From: Bacteroidales bacterium
Lineage (GTDB): Bacteria; Bacteroidota; Bacteroidia; Bacteroidales; UBA932
Direction of reading: 5' to 3'
DNA: 17,272 nucleotides
Assembly (NCBI GenBank): GCA_016281435.1
Contig: JAEEIQ010000112.1
Location: forward strand, 1 to 17,272
The notes beneath the pieces were generated by a model. It had not been told where the DNA came from. It ran no database searches and saw only the letters and a program-made list of their open reading frames with translations. Position 1 is the stretch's first letter, and each line of letters starts with the position of its first letter. A program made the position numbers and the translations under genes. Below are positions 1-7,459 of this stretch, one piece after another.

Positions 1-1
1 G

Positions 2-2788
2 CTTGCCGGCGGAGCGCCGAAGCTCGTGACATCCCTTCCAATGCTTTCCGTGTCGGTCAACGAGGCCGGCGTGATCCTTTATGAGGACTACAAGGGAGTT
101 GAAGACAGTTTCCGCAAGCACCACACTTCTTCCGTGACGCGTGATGTCTGGTCCCTCAGGGACGGCACCTTCACGAAGCTATCCACCTACATCGGCGAGA
201 ACCGCAACCCCGTTTTCGCTGCAGACGGGCAGACTTTCTACTTCCTGCGCGAGAACGTCAAGGACGATCCCAATGCCCCCGACGCCTGCTTCAACGTGTG
301 GAAGTCGACGCTGGACAATCCTTCGGTCCAGACCCAGGTTACCTTCTTCAAGACCCATCCCGTGCGCTATCTGAGCGTCTCTCTCGACGGGACCCTCCTG
401 TTCTCCTGGAACGGAGACCTGTACACCTGCCGTGACGGGGCCGATCCCGTGAAGGTGGCCATCAGCGTCATGCACGATGAAAACGAACGCGACACCTATT
501 TCTCCACCGCGTCCTCGGGCATCAGCTCGGCGGCGGTATCTCCCAACGGGAAGGAAGTGGCCGTGACCGCCCGCGGCGAGGTCTTCGTCAGTTCGGTCGA
601 AGCGAAGACCACAAGGCGCATCACCTGCACCGACGTCCAGGAGAGGGGAGTGACCTTCTCCGGAGACGGCCGCAGCGTCTATTATGCGTCCGAGCGTGAC
701 GGCGAATGGGGCATCTGGAAGAGCACCCTCGCGGACAAGGACGACAAGTTCCTTTCCCTCGCGTGGAACTTCAAGGAAGAAAGGGTCACTCCCGAAGGAC
801 AGACCTGCTTCCAGCCGCTGGTTTCCCCCGACGGCAAATGGCTCGCCTACCTCCGGGACCGCACCGAACTGGTCATAATGAGCACTTCCGGCAAGGAGGA
901 GAAGTCCCTGCTCAAGGGGGTGAATTACTCCTACACCGACGGTGACCTCGACTTCGAGTGGAGTCCCGACAGCCGCTACATCCTCTGCACCTGCCAGGAA
1001 AAGGGCGGATGGAACAATTCGGACGTGGCCGTGATCGAAGTGAAGAGCGGCAAGGTCACGAACCTCACCCGCAGCGGTTACTCCGACGGCATCTTCCACT
1101 GGGCCATGGGAGGCAAGGCCATGACCTGGGCTTCCGACAAGGCCGGCTACCGCAGCCACGGCAGCTGGGGTGCCGACAAGGATGTCTATGTCATGTTCTT
1201 CGACGGCAAGGCCTATGCCGGCTTCACGAAGAGCAAGGACGAGGAAGAGATCGAAAAGATGCTGAAGTCTTCCGACAAGAAGGCCGCGGCAAAGGAAGAG
1301 AAGGAAAAGAAAGATTCCACCAAGACCGAGAAGAAGGTCGAGAAACTGGTCCTCGATTTCGATGGCAGGGACGACCGCACGATGCGCCTTACGAAGACTT
1401 CGGGCCGCATGGGCGACCACTATCTCGCCGAGGACGGCAGCAAGCTCTACTACGCTTCGGACGGCGACCTATGCTCGCTCGACATGAAAGACAAGTCCTT
1501 CAAGGTCGTCAAGAAGGGCTTCAGCGGCATCTTCATCACTTCTCCCGACAGGAAGAACGTGTTCGTGGTGACCGGCTCCGGAGTCCAGAAATTCGATCCC
1601 AAGGCCGGCTCCACCAAGCCGGTTAGCTTCAGCGGCGAGTACAGTTTCCGCCCTGCGGCCGAACGCGAGTACATCTTCGAGCACTGCTGGAAGCAGGTTT
1701 CCGAGAAGTTCTACGATCCGGCCATCCACGGCGTGGACTGGCAGGCCATGCACGACAACTACAAGCAGTTCCTTCCCTACATCAAGGACAACTACGATTT
1801 CCAGGAACTTCTCTCCGAAATGCTCGGCGAGCTCAACGGTTCCCATACGGGAGCCCGCTACCGCAGGCTGGTCCTCTTCGCTCCCGCGACCTTCCGCATC
1901 GGGGTCCTCTTCGACCAGTCCTGGGAGGGCAAGGGCCTGAAGATAGCGGAGATGCTGCCGGGAGGCCTTCTCGGGAACATCGCTCCCGAGGTTGAGGCCG
2001 GCGATGTCATCGTGGCCATCAACGGAAGCGAGATAGAGGCCGGCACCCCCTGGTACGAGCCTTTCACCATCCATTCCCTCCAGCGGATGCAGCTGACGGT
2101 AAAGAAGGCCAAGGGCGGCAAGACCCTGCAGGTATGGGTGAAACCTTCCGGCAACGATTCGGTGGCCCGCTATCACAGGTGGGTGCGCCAGCGTGAGGAA
2201 ATGGTCGAAAAGCTTTCCGGCGGCCGCGTGGGCTATGTCCATGTCCAGGGCATGAACTCCCAGAGTTTCCGTGAGGTCTACAGCAAGGCCCTCGGCAAGT
2301 ACCGCGGCTGCGAGGCCCTCATCGTCGACACCCGCCACAACGGAGGCGGCTGGCTGCATGACGACCTGGCTTCGTTCCTGAACGGCAAGGCCTACATCGA
2401 GTACCGCCCCCGCGGACAGTACATCGGCACCGATCCATACAGCAAGTGGAACAAGCCGTCATGCGTGCTGATCGGCGAGGACAACTACTCCGACGCGTGC
2501 GGTTTCCCCTACGTTTACAAGACTCTCGGCATCGGCAAACTGATCGGAGCTCCCGTTCCGGGCACGATGACCGCGGTGTGGTGGGAGACGCAGGTGGACG
2601 GATCCCTCGTGTTCGGCATCCCGCAGGTCACCTCCTGGGGCTTGAAGGAAGGCCGCCCGCTGGAGAATTTCCAGATCGAGCCTGACATCCTGGTCTACAA
2701 CGACCCGGCCTCGGTGCTCCGCGGCGAAGACAAGCAGCTCGAAGCCGCCGTTGCCGAGATGCTGAAGACCATAGGCGAAGCGAAATAG
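2..2788 (+). CDS. Tricorn-like S41 family protease, 5' end missing
   Basis: The frame is open from base 2, so the true start and any signal peptide lie left of the window. A GTG at 26 is an internal codon within similarity, not a likely start. Residue numbers below count from that GTG. Residues 1 to about 510 look like a TolB/WD-type beta-propeller (repeated SPDGK and SPDSR turns) interrupted by a Lys/Glu-rich linker near 400-440. A helical core domain follows at about 545-610, containing the LNGSHTGARY motif with the likely catalytic His607. A PDZ-like domain lies at about 620-710, and the S41 catalytic fold runs to the end. NYSDACGF carries the likely nucleophile Ser822, and LENFQIEPDI is the usual end of the fold. 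Members of this family degrade peptides; bacterial homologues are often exported, but that cannot be checked here. Class call is firm; substrate unknown. Confidence 0.9.
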   Translation, partial: LAGGAPKLVTSLPMLSVSVNEAGVILYEDYKGVEDSFRKHHTSSVTRDVWSLRDGTFTKLSTYIGENRNPVFAADGQTFYFLRENVKDDPNAPDACFNVWKSTLDNPSVQTQVTFFKTHPVRYLSVSLDGTLLFSWNGDLYTCRDGADPVKVAISVMHDENERDTYFSTASSGISSAAVSPNGKEVAVTARGEVFVSSVEAKTTRRITCTDVQERGVTFSGDGRSVYYASERDGEWGIWKSTLADKDDKFLSLAWNFKEERVTPEGQTCFQPLVSPDGKWLAYLRDRTELVIMSTSGKEEKSLLKGVNYSYTDGDLDFEWSPDSRYILCTCQEKGGWNNSDVAVIEVKSGKVTNLTRSGYSDGIFHWAMGGKAMTWASDKAGYRSHGSWGADKDVYVMFFDGKAYAGFTKSKDEEEIEKMLKSSDKKAAAKEEKEKKDSTKTEKKVEKLVLDFDGRDDRTMRLTKTSGRMGDHYLAEDGSKLYYASDGDLCSLDMKDKSFKVVKKGFSGIFITSPDRKNVFVVTGSGVQKFDPKAGSTKPVSFSGEYSFRPAAEREYIFEHCWKQVSEKFYDPAIHGVDWQAMHDNYKQFLPYIKDNYDFQELLSEMLGELNGSHTGARYRRLVLFAPATFRIGVLFDQSWEGKGLKIAEMLPGGLLGNIAPEVEAGDVIVAINGSEIEAGTPWYEPFTIHSLQRMQLTVKKAKGGKTLQVWVKPSGNDSVARYHRWVRQREEMVEKLSGGRVGYVHVQGMNSQSFREVYSKALGKYRGCEALIVDTRHNGGGWLHDDLASFLNGKAYIEYRPRGQYIGTDPYSKWNKPSCVLIGEDNYSDACGFPYVYKTLGIGKLIGAPVPGTMTAVWWETQVDGSLVFGIPQVTSWGLKEGRPLENFQIEPDILVYNDPASVLRGEDKQLEAAVAEMLKTIGEAK

Positions 2789-2811
2789 CCCCGCTGCCCG
2801 GTCGGCACCCA

Positions 2812-2853
2812 AGCGCGCGCCCGCAGTCCATCCCCGATGGCCGCGGGCGCGCT
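2812..2853. terminator. GC-rich hairpin after the S41 gene, terminator-like
   Basis: The arms AGCGCGCGCCCGC (2812-2824) and GCGGGCGCGCT (2843-2853) pair over 11 bp with a 2-nt bulge on the left arm. Inside the loop, CCATC and GATGG can pair as well. It starts 24 bases after the stop codon. No T-tract follows, so it may protect the mRNA 3' end rather than act as a classical intrinsic terminator. Confidence 0.45.
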
Positions 2854-2879
2854 GCTGCTGCACCCCCGGCTCGCCTCAG

Positions 2880-2975
2880 CCGGTCCCCGTACCCCCAGTC
2901 CCCGTACCCCCGGTCCTCGCACCTCACCCAGTCTCCTCACCTCACCTGGTCCCCGACCCCACCTGTTCCCCGCAC
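2880..2975. repeat. Degenerate pyrimidine-rich short repeats
   Basis: About six imperfect copies of a 15-18 base unit resembling GGTCCCCGTACCCCC or GGTCCTCGCACCTCACCC follow one another. Almost no G appears on this strand except at unit starts. The block directly precedes the 51-bp array. No function is evident. Confidence 0.45.
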
Positions 2976-3000
2976 CCCCGGCCCGCCTCAGCCGCCCACG

Positions 3001-3340
3001 GTGAGTAAAACCGCCCCTTCTGCTCACGGCGGCGGACCTCAGCCGCCCATGGTGAGTAAAACCGCCCTTCCTACTCACGGCGGCGGGCCTCAGTCTCCCA
3101 TGGTAAGTAAAACCGCCCCTTCTACTCACGGCGGCGGACCTCAGCCGCCCACGGTGAGTAACACCGCCCTTTTCACTCACGGCGCCCCCTCTCAGCCAGC
3201 TTCGGTGAGTAAAACCGCCCCTTCTACTCACGGCGGCCCGCCTCAGCTAGCTTCGGTGAGTAAAACCGCCCTTCCTACTCACGGCGGCCCGTCCCCGCCG
3301 TCTCCAGTGAGTAAAACCACCCTTCTGCTCACGGCGGCGG
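3001..3340. repeat. Seven-copy 51-bp tandem repeat, each unit with a hairpin
   Basis: Units begin at 3001, 3052, 3103, 3154, 3205, 3256 and 3307, an exact 51-base period; the last unit is partial. Each starts with GTGAGTAAAACCGCCC or a close variant, followed by TACTCAC and GGCGG. GTGAGTA pairs with TACTCAC across a 13-base loop (perfect in units 2, 5 and 6; nearly so in the rest). CCGCC in the loop can also pair with the GGCGG just after the stem, so two folds compete. The remaining 15-20 bases (mostly CCTCAGCCGCCCA-like) are less conserved but still related from unit to unit, which argues against CRISPR spacers. Confidence 0.9.
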
Positions 3341-3364
3341 ACTTTTCGGAGCGGGTGAAAAACA

Positions 3365-3391
3365 ACTGGCACGGCGTTTCGGGCCGAAACG
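3365..3391 (+). repeat. Hairpin element, copy A (ACTGGCACG plus stem-loop)
   Basis: ACTGGCACG (3365-3373) is followed after one base by the near-perfect palindrome CGTTTCGGGCCGAAACG (3375-3391). The same arrangement occurs inverted at 3498-3524. A further ACTGGCACG sits at 3460-3468, and GTGCCAG at 3433-3439, but neither has an adjoining hairpin. Confidence 0.6.
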
Positions 3392-3497
3392 GTCTTTGGA
3401 TGGTGTCAGGGGCGGTTTTGACTTTTGTTGCGGTGCCAGAAGCGGGTCCCGGAAGGGGAACTGGCACGGGCCGGGAGGGTAGATGGCTGATAAACAG

Positions 3498-3524
3498 CGT
3501 ATTACCAAAATACGACGTGCCAGT
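3498..3524 (-). repeat. Hairpin element, copy B (inverted)
   Basis: Read on the minus strand this is ACTGGCACG, one base, then CGTATTTTGGTAATACG, with a 6-bp stem and a 5-base loop. Compared with copy A, stem pairs 4-14 (T-A to A-T) and 6-12 (C-G to T-A) changed on both sides, so pairing is kept while sequence differs. That pattern suggests the stem itself matters. Confidence 0.55.
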
Positions 3525-3578
3525 AAAACTCATGTTGCCCGGGCCCCGCGGGCCAGGGGACCGAGTTGCCGGGGCTGG

Positions 3579-4559
3579 TCAGTCTTCCGGGTAGAAGACA
3601 GCGCTGAGGAAGAGGGCGTGGCCGGGAACGGACTCGCCGGCGAGGGAGCGGCGGGAGACCTTCGCGGGGGACTGAATCCATGTCCGGACCGAAGAGTCAG
3701 CGAAATCGGCTTCGGAGCGGCGTGAGACCTTCGCCGGAGTCTGCATCCCTGCCTCAGCCGAAGGATCGGCGGAAGCGGCTTCGGAGTGGCGGGAGAGCTT
3801 CGCCGCAGGTTCCGGGCCGGCTCCGGGGGCGGAGGCCGCAGTATCCAGCGCTGGCCCGACAATTTCGGCGATGCACCCTTCATCCCGTTTCCCGCGCCCG
3901 ATCTCGAGCAGAGTGCCGACGACGGCCCTTACCATGTTGCGAAGGAACCTGTCTGCAGCGATGCGGAAGTACCAGTATTGTCCGGAAGGGGTGTCCTGAC
4001 CGCTGCAGATGGCATTCAGCGAAGGCTCGTAAGGATGCCATGCGGCCTCGAATACGGTGCAGACGGATGTCTTCGAATCCGCGCCGGTCTTCTCGAAGCA
4101 GGAAAAGTCATGCTTCCCGATGAGCGCCGCGGCCGCCCTGTTCATGGCTTCGAAATCCAGCGACGGGTAGCCGTAGAAATAAGAATACCCCGCGACGAAC
4201 GGGTCCTTGACCCTGTGCAGGAAATAAGTGTATTCGCGCCGGACGGCGTCGAAGCGAGCATGGAACTCCGCGTCCGCGGGTTCGACGGAATGCACAGCCA
4301 CCTGAGAGGGAAGCATCGCATTCAGCCTGCGGCATAACTCCGTGCAGTCCGCCACGGGTTCCTCCGTCTCGAAATGCGCCACATATCTGAATGCATTCAC
4401 GGCGGTGTCGGTACGCCCCGCTCCGGTGACGGCCGTCTGAGCGCCCAGGAGCGTGGACAGACCCTTTTCGAGGCATGCCTGCACTGAAGGCGCGTCGGGC
4501 TGGATCTGCCATCCGCAGAAGGCCGATCCGTCGTAGCTCAAGCTAATCTTGTAACGCAT
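3579..4559 (-). CDS. truA: tRNA pseudouridine(38-40) synthase TruA, with repeat insertion
   Basis: TruA isomerises uridines 38-40 in the tRNA anticodon arm to pseudouridine. The start is the ATG giving MRYKISLSYDG; an upstream in-frame ATG (4583) would lie inside the predicted promoter. Family marks are SYDGSAFCGWQ (8-18), GAGRTDTAVNAF with catalytic Asp51, EFHARFDAVRREYTYF, and DRFLRNMVRAVVGTLLEIGRGKR. The conserved C-terminus SVPGHALFLSAVFYPED is intact. Between IVGPALD (about 239) and LAGES (306) lie roughly 66 extra residues, mostly a 23-residue repeat (PAKVSRRS at 275 and 298, a degraded copy at about 252). The enzyme is 326 residues, longer than the roughly 245-270 usual in the family. 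The catalytic core looks complete, so function is probably kept. It is convergent with the S41 gene and divergent from moxR. Confidence 0.93.
   Translation of the reverse strand: MRYKISLSYDGSAFCGWQIQPDAPSVQACLEKGLSTLLGAQTAVTGAGRTDTAVNAFRYVAHFETEEPVADCTELCRRLNAMLPSQVAVHSVEPADAEFHARFDAVRREYTYFLHRVKDPFVAGYSYFYGYPSLDFEAMNRAAAALIGKHDFSCFEKTGADSKTSVCTVFEAAWHPYEPSLNAICSGQDTPSGQYWYFRIAADRFLRNMVRAVVGTLLEIGRGKRDEGCIAEIVGPALDTAASAPGAGPEPAAKLSRHSEAASADPSAEAGMQTPAKVSRRSEADFADSSVRTWIQSPAKVSRRSLAGESVPGHALFLSAVFYPED
3645..3809 (-). repeat. In-frame 69-bp repeats inside truA
   Basis: Two full units and one partial unit of 69 bases (23 codons) are in register. The Lys codons of AKLSRHS, AKVSRRS and AKVSRRS sit at 3800, 3731 and 3662. 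Each unit encodes a polar, disordered-looking segment rich in Ser, Ala and Arg. They lie in a variable loop just before the conserved C-terminal strand of TruA. Confidence 0.8.
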
Positions 4560-4563
4560 GAAA

Positions 4564-4594
4564 CAAAGGTACATTTTTTGCAAGTAAGAAACAA
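4564..4594 (-). promoter_or_regulatory. Predicted promoter of truA
   Basis: On the minus strand TTG (4594-4592), a 20-base spacer and TACCTTTG (4571-4564) match the Bacteroidota -33/-7 consensus. Only four bases separate TACCTTTG from the ATG at 4559, so transcription should begin at or within a few bases of the start codon, giving an almost leaderless mRNA. No equally good promoter was found for moxR on the other strand; TAACTGAA near 4602 with TTTG at 4577 is a weak candidate. Confidence 0.55.
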
Positions 4595-4620
4595 TTGCTG
4601 ATAACTGAAAAGAGACTCAA

Positions 4621-5613
4621 ATGGAAAGCGTCAACATCAAGGAACTTAATGACAGGATTCAGCAGGAAAGCGCATTCGTGGATATCCTGTCGATGGAAAT
4701 GGGGAAAGTGATCGTGGGGCAGAAGCATCTCGTCGAAAATATGATGATAGCCCTTCTGGCGAACGGGCACATCCTTCTCGAAGGTGTGCCGGGACTGGCT
4801 AAGACCTTGGCCATCAGCACCCTTTCGCAGGCTGTGGATGCAAAGTTCAGCCGCATCCAGTTCACCCCGGACCTGCTTCCGGCAGATATTACCGGAACCC
4901 TCATATACTCCCAGAAGAAGGAACAGTTCGAGGTCCACAAGGGCCCCGTCTTCGCCAATTTCGTCCTTGCGGATGAAATCAACCGTGCTCCGGCGAAAGT
5001 CCAGTCGGCCCTTCTCGAAGCCATGCAGGAACGTCACGTCACCCTCGGCGACGAGACTTACCCCCTGCCCGAGCCTTTCCTCGTTATGGCCACCCAGAAC
5101 CCCATCGAACAGGAAGGCACCTATCCTCTTCCGGAGGCCCAGGTGGACCGTTTCATGCTGAAGGTCGTGGTCGGCTATCCTTCGAAGGATGAGGAGCGGC
5201 AGATCATACGCATGAACAACGGCGGGACCTTCCCGAAGGCACAGGCCGTCGTGAAGCCGGAAGACATAGTCCGCGCCCGCAGCGTGGTCCGCGAGGTCTA
5301 CATGGATGAAAAGATAGAAAGGTACATAGTTGACATAGTCTATGCCACCCGTACCCCTGAAGTATACGGCCTGCCCGGCCTGAAGGACCTTATCTCCTTC
5401 GGCGCCTCGCCCCGTGCGAGCATTTCGCTCAGCCTGGCCGCGAAGGCCTATGCCTTCATCAAGCGCCGCGGCTACGTCATCCCCGAGGATGTGCGCGCCG
5501 TCTGTCCCGAGGTCCTGAGGCACCGCATAGGGCTCAGCTACGAGGCTGAGGCCGAGAACGTCACGGCCGAGAATGTCATAGAACAGGTTATAAATGCGGT
5601 CATAGTTCCGTAA
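4621..5613 (+). CDS. moxR: MoxR-family AAA+ ATPase
   Basis: MoxR ATPases are chaperone-like AAA+ proteins that act on VWA-domain partners, here presumably the DUF58, BatA and BatB products. Seen: Walker A as GVPGLAKT (55-62, the MoxR variant), Walker B LADEIN with Asp118/Glu119, the family stretch PAKVQSALLEAMQE, and sensor 1 with downstream MATQNPIEQEGTYPLPEAQVDRF. A C-terminal lid domain follows (from about 250). Length, 330 residues, is usual for the family. There is no signal peptide, so it is cytoplasmic. It is the first gene of the operon; the DUF58 gene starts three bases after its stop. The start ATG has no clear Shine-Dalgarno, as is common in this phylum. Confidence 0.95.
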   Translation: MESVNIKELNDRIQQESAFVDILSMEMGKVIVGQKHLVENMMIALLANGHILLEGVPGLAKTLAISTLSQAVDAKFSRIQFTPDLLPADITGTLIYSQKKEQFEVHKGPVFANFVLADEINRAPAKVQSALLEAMQERHVTLGDETYPLPEPFLVMATQNPIEQEGTYPLPEAQVDRFMLKVVVGYPSKDEERQIIRMNNGGTFPKAQAVVKPEDIVRARSVVREVYMDEKIERYIVDIVYATRTPEVYGLPGLKDLISFGASPRASISLSLAAKAYAFIKRRGYVIPEDVRAVCPEVLRHRIGLSYEAEAENVTAENVIEQVINAVIVP

Positions 5614-5616
5614 ACG

Positions 5617-6507
5617 ATGCAGAAGCAGGATGCTTCGGATCTGCTGAAAAAGGTCCGGAAAATAGAGATCAGGACGAAGGCCCTCTCGCACCAAATCTTC
5701 GCCGGCGAGTATCATTCCGCATTCAAGGGACGCGGAATGGCGTTCAGCGAAGTCAGGGAATACCAATGGGGGGATGACGTGCGGAACATGGACTGGAACG
5801 TGACGGCCCGCCTCCGCAGTCCCTACGTCAAGGTCTTCGAAGAGGAAAGGGAACTCACAGTCGTGCTGCTCGTGGATGTCAGCCGTTCCGGGCTCTTCGG
5901 TACGAAGGGAAGCACGAAAAGGGACCTCATCGCGGAAATTGCGGCCGTCCTGTCCTTCAGCGCCATCCTGAACAACGACAAGGTCGGGGCCCTGTTCTTC
6001 TCGGACAAGGTCGAAATGTTCATCCCTCCGAAGAAGGGTCGCTCGCACCTGCTCCATATAATAAGGGAAATAGTCGAGTTCGAACCGCAGTCCGGCGGGA
6101 CGGACATAGGGGAGGCGCTGCGTTTCCTTACCAACGCGCTGAAAAAGAAGTGCACCGCCTTCGTGCTCAGCGACATGCTGGACGTGGACGGCAACGGAAG
6201 CCCCAGGTACGAAGACGCGCTCAAGGTGGCCGTCGGGCGGCACGACATCTCCGTCATCAAGGTCCACGACCCGGCGGAACGGGAAATCCCCGCGCTGGGG
6301 CTCGTGCACATCAAGGACCCGGAGACCGGAGCCGGAGACTGGATCGACACGGACAGGCGCTCCGTGCGGGAAGCTTATTCCCGCTGGTTCGCCCGTCTGG
6401 ACGAAGAAGAGAAGCATCTTTTCAATAAGTACAAGGTTGACAACGTGGACATAGCCACGGACAGCGATTATGTCCGCGGGCTGATGTCGCTGTTTGCGGC
6501 AAGATAG
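5617..6507 (+). CDS. DUF58 domain protein with VWA-like fold
   Basis: The protein opens with the DUF58 signature GRGMAFSEVREYQWGDDVRNMDWNV, written here in parts: GRGMAFSEVREY then GDDVRNMDWNVTARLR (about 35-70). A VWA-type metal site, DVSRS, follows at 87-91 after ELTVVLLV. The length of 296 residues and the lack of a signal peptide or clear membrane helix fit the soluble cytoplasmic DUF58 proteins always found beside moxR. Its biochemical role is not established; by context it is a direct MoxR partner that links the ATPase to the membrane-bound Bat proteins. Translation is probably coupled: it begins three bases after moxR ends and is followed almost at once by the next gene. Confidence 0.92.
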   Translation: MQKQDASDLLKKVRKIEIRTKALSHQIFAGEYHSAFKGRGMAFSEVREYQWGDDVRNMDWNVTARLRSPYVKVFEEERELTVVLLVDVSRSGLFGTKGSTKRDLIAEIAAVLSFSAILNNDKVGALFFSDKVEMFIPPKKGRSHLLHIIREIVEFEPQSGGTDIGEALRFLTNALKKKCTAFVLSDMLDVDGNGSPRYEDALKVAVGRHDISVIKVHDPAEREIPALGLVHIKDPETGAGDWIDTDRRSVREAYSRWFARLDEEEKHLFNKYKVDNVDIATDSDYVRGLMSLFAAR

Positions 6508-6508
6508 G

Positions 6509-7459
6509 ATGAAGACACTGTCGCTCATATTTCTCTATCTCCTGCTGGAAGGCATGATCCCGGCAGGGGATGCGTTCCTGCGCCCCGTCGTGAAGAGGGA
6601 TTCCATCCTCGTGGCGGACAGGCTGGAATACGGTTTCTGTCTGAAAGACGTGGAGAAGGGGACCAATCTGGCCCTTCCTGATTTTTCGGCCGCTTCCAAC
6701 GACACCCTCACGGTAGTGCGGAACTGGAAACTGGACACTCTCTCGAAAAAGAAGAAAAACGCTTCGCGCTTCGACATAGAGGGAAGCATCGAGATCGTCC
6801 CCTTCGAGGAAGGCGACTACAAGATGCCTCCCGTATTCGTACTGAAGGAAAAGGACGGGCAGGCGGATACGCTCCGTTTCGAAGGGGTTGATTTCCATGT
6901 GGGAGTCTTTCCGGTGGACTCCGCCCGCGTCGCGAAAAACGAGCTGAAGCCCCTTGTCGTCTATCCGGTGACTTTCGGGGAGATACTGCCGTTCATAGGC
7001 TGTGCGCTGCTGCTGGGCCTTATCGTTTACGGCCTGGTGTCCCTGCTGAAAAGAAGGCGCAGGGGAGGGCAGGCCGCTGAAAAGAAGGATCCCGCCCATA
7101 TCGTGGCCCTTCGCAGCCTGGATGGCTACAGGGATAAGAAATTCTGGGCTCCGGACAAGCAGAAGGCCTTCTATTCCGGGGTGACCGACACCCTGAAGAC
7201 CTATATCGACGAGCGTTTCTCGATAGATGCCCCGGAGATGACGACGGCGGAACTGTTCGACTCCATGAAGTCTTGCGATGAAGTACCGGAAGAACTCCGT
7301 TCCGGGCTCAAGGCCATGTTCGAGACAGCGGATTTCGTGAAATTCGCCAAATATACCGCTCCCGACGAGGAGAACGTGAAGGTGGTCCCGCTGGCAGTGC
7401 GTTTCGTGACCGAGACGTACCAGGCCGGACTTGAGAAGGAAGAAGGAGGGGCCGACTGA
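6509..7459 (+). CDS. Membrane-anchored BatD-like protein of the bat operon
   Basis: I chose the ATG at 6509, one base after the DUF58 stop; an in-frame TTG at 6494 would overlap that gene and add MRQDR ahead of the signal. Residues 1 to about 27 form a hydrophobic export signal. About 28-150 are predicted periplasmic and beta-rich, resembling BatD N-terminal domains. One transmembrane helix at about 158-179 is followed by KRRRR, placing the C-terminal 130 residues in the cytoplasm. That helical tail (FYSGVTDTLKTYIDERFSI, MTTAELFDSM) resembles the C-terminal cytoplasmic segment of the fused BatD/E protein downstream. Such a protein is usual at this position in Bacteroidota bat operons but has no agreed name or known activity. 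The stop TGA overlaps the batA ATG by one base. Confidence 0.8.
   Translation: MKTLSLIFLYLLLEGMIPAGDAFLRPVVKRDSILVADRLEYGFCLKDVEKGTNLALPDFSAASNDTLTVVRNWKLDTLSKKKKNASRFDIEGSIEIVPFEEGDYKMPPVFVLKEKDGQADTLRFEGVDFHVGVFPVDSARVAKNELKPLVVYPVTFGEILPFIGCALLLGLIVYGLVSLLKRRRRGGQAAEKKDPAHIVALRSLDGYRDKKFWAPDKQKAFYSGVTDTLKTYIDERFSIDAPEMTTAELFDSMKSCDEVPEELRSGLKAMFETADFVKFAKYTAPDEENVKVVPLAVRFVTETYQAGLEKEEGGAD

Larger units (their letters stand above)
2789..3578. other. Gene-free, repeat-rich region between convergent genes
   Basis: About 790 bases lie between the stop codons of the S41 protease (+) and truA (-). Long open frames exist on both strands, but they simply read through tandem repeats whose period is a multiple of three. 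They have low-complexity Pro/Gly/Arg/Ser products, no recognisable domain and no promoter. Contents from left to right are a GC-rich hairpin, degenerate C-rich repeats, the 51-bp array, and a roughly 240-bp section with inverted ACTGGCACG elements. I treat it as non-coding. Confidence 0.7.

Noticed and set aside
179..1420. A 413-residue minus-strand open frame within the S41 gene
   Set aside because: It is an antisense shadow of a gene with clear family motifs, produced by GC-biased third positions.
3001..3032. H-type pseudoknot in each 51-bp unit
   Set aside because: The two stems (GTGAGTA/TACTCAC and CCGCC/GGCGG) have the right order, but no bases remain to cross the 7-bp stem. Alternative folds are more likely than a simultaneous pseudoknot.
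2695..3231. A 178-residue minus-strand open frame (repeating AAVSRRGGFTHHGRLR-like peptide)
   Set aside because: It overlaps the end of the S41 gene antisense and reads through repeats. No recognisable domain or plausible start was seen.
3001..3340. Array considered as CRISPR
   Set aside because: The stretches between conserved parts are related to one another (CCTCAGCCGCCCA type) rather than unique, and no cas gene is present. It is a plain tandem repeat.
3001..3594. A 197-residue plus-strand open frame across the 51-bp array (repeating VSKTAPSTHGGGP-like peptide)
   Set aside because: The period of 51 is divisible by three, so any frame without a stop stays open. The opposite strand is equally open, there is no promoter or domain, and the start is a GTG inside a repeat unit. 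Treated as an artefact of the repeat.
3325..3809. Possible common origin of the 51-bp array and the truA repeats (both can encode A-x-V-S-R-R on the minus strand)
   Set aside because: The shared peptide is encoded by quite different codons and the periods differ (51 and 69). Only a 9-base match, CGCTCCGAA, links their edges, which chance can explain in such GC-rich sequence.
4543..6528. A 661-residue minus-strand open frame opposite moxR and the DUF58 gene
   Set aside because: The plus strand encodes two strongly recognisable proteins with intact motifs. The antisense frame has no domain and is a codon-bias shadow.
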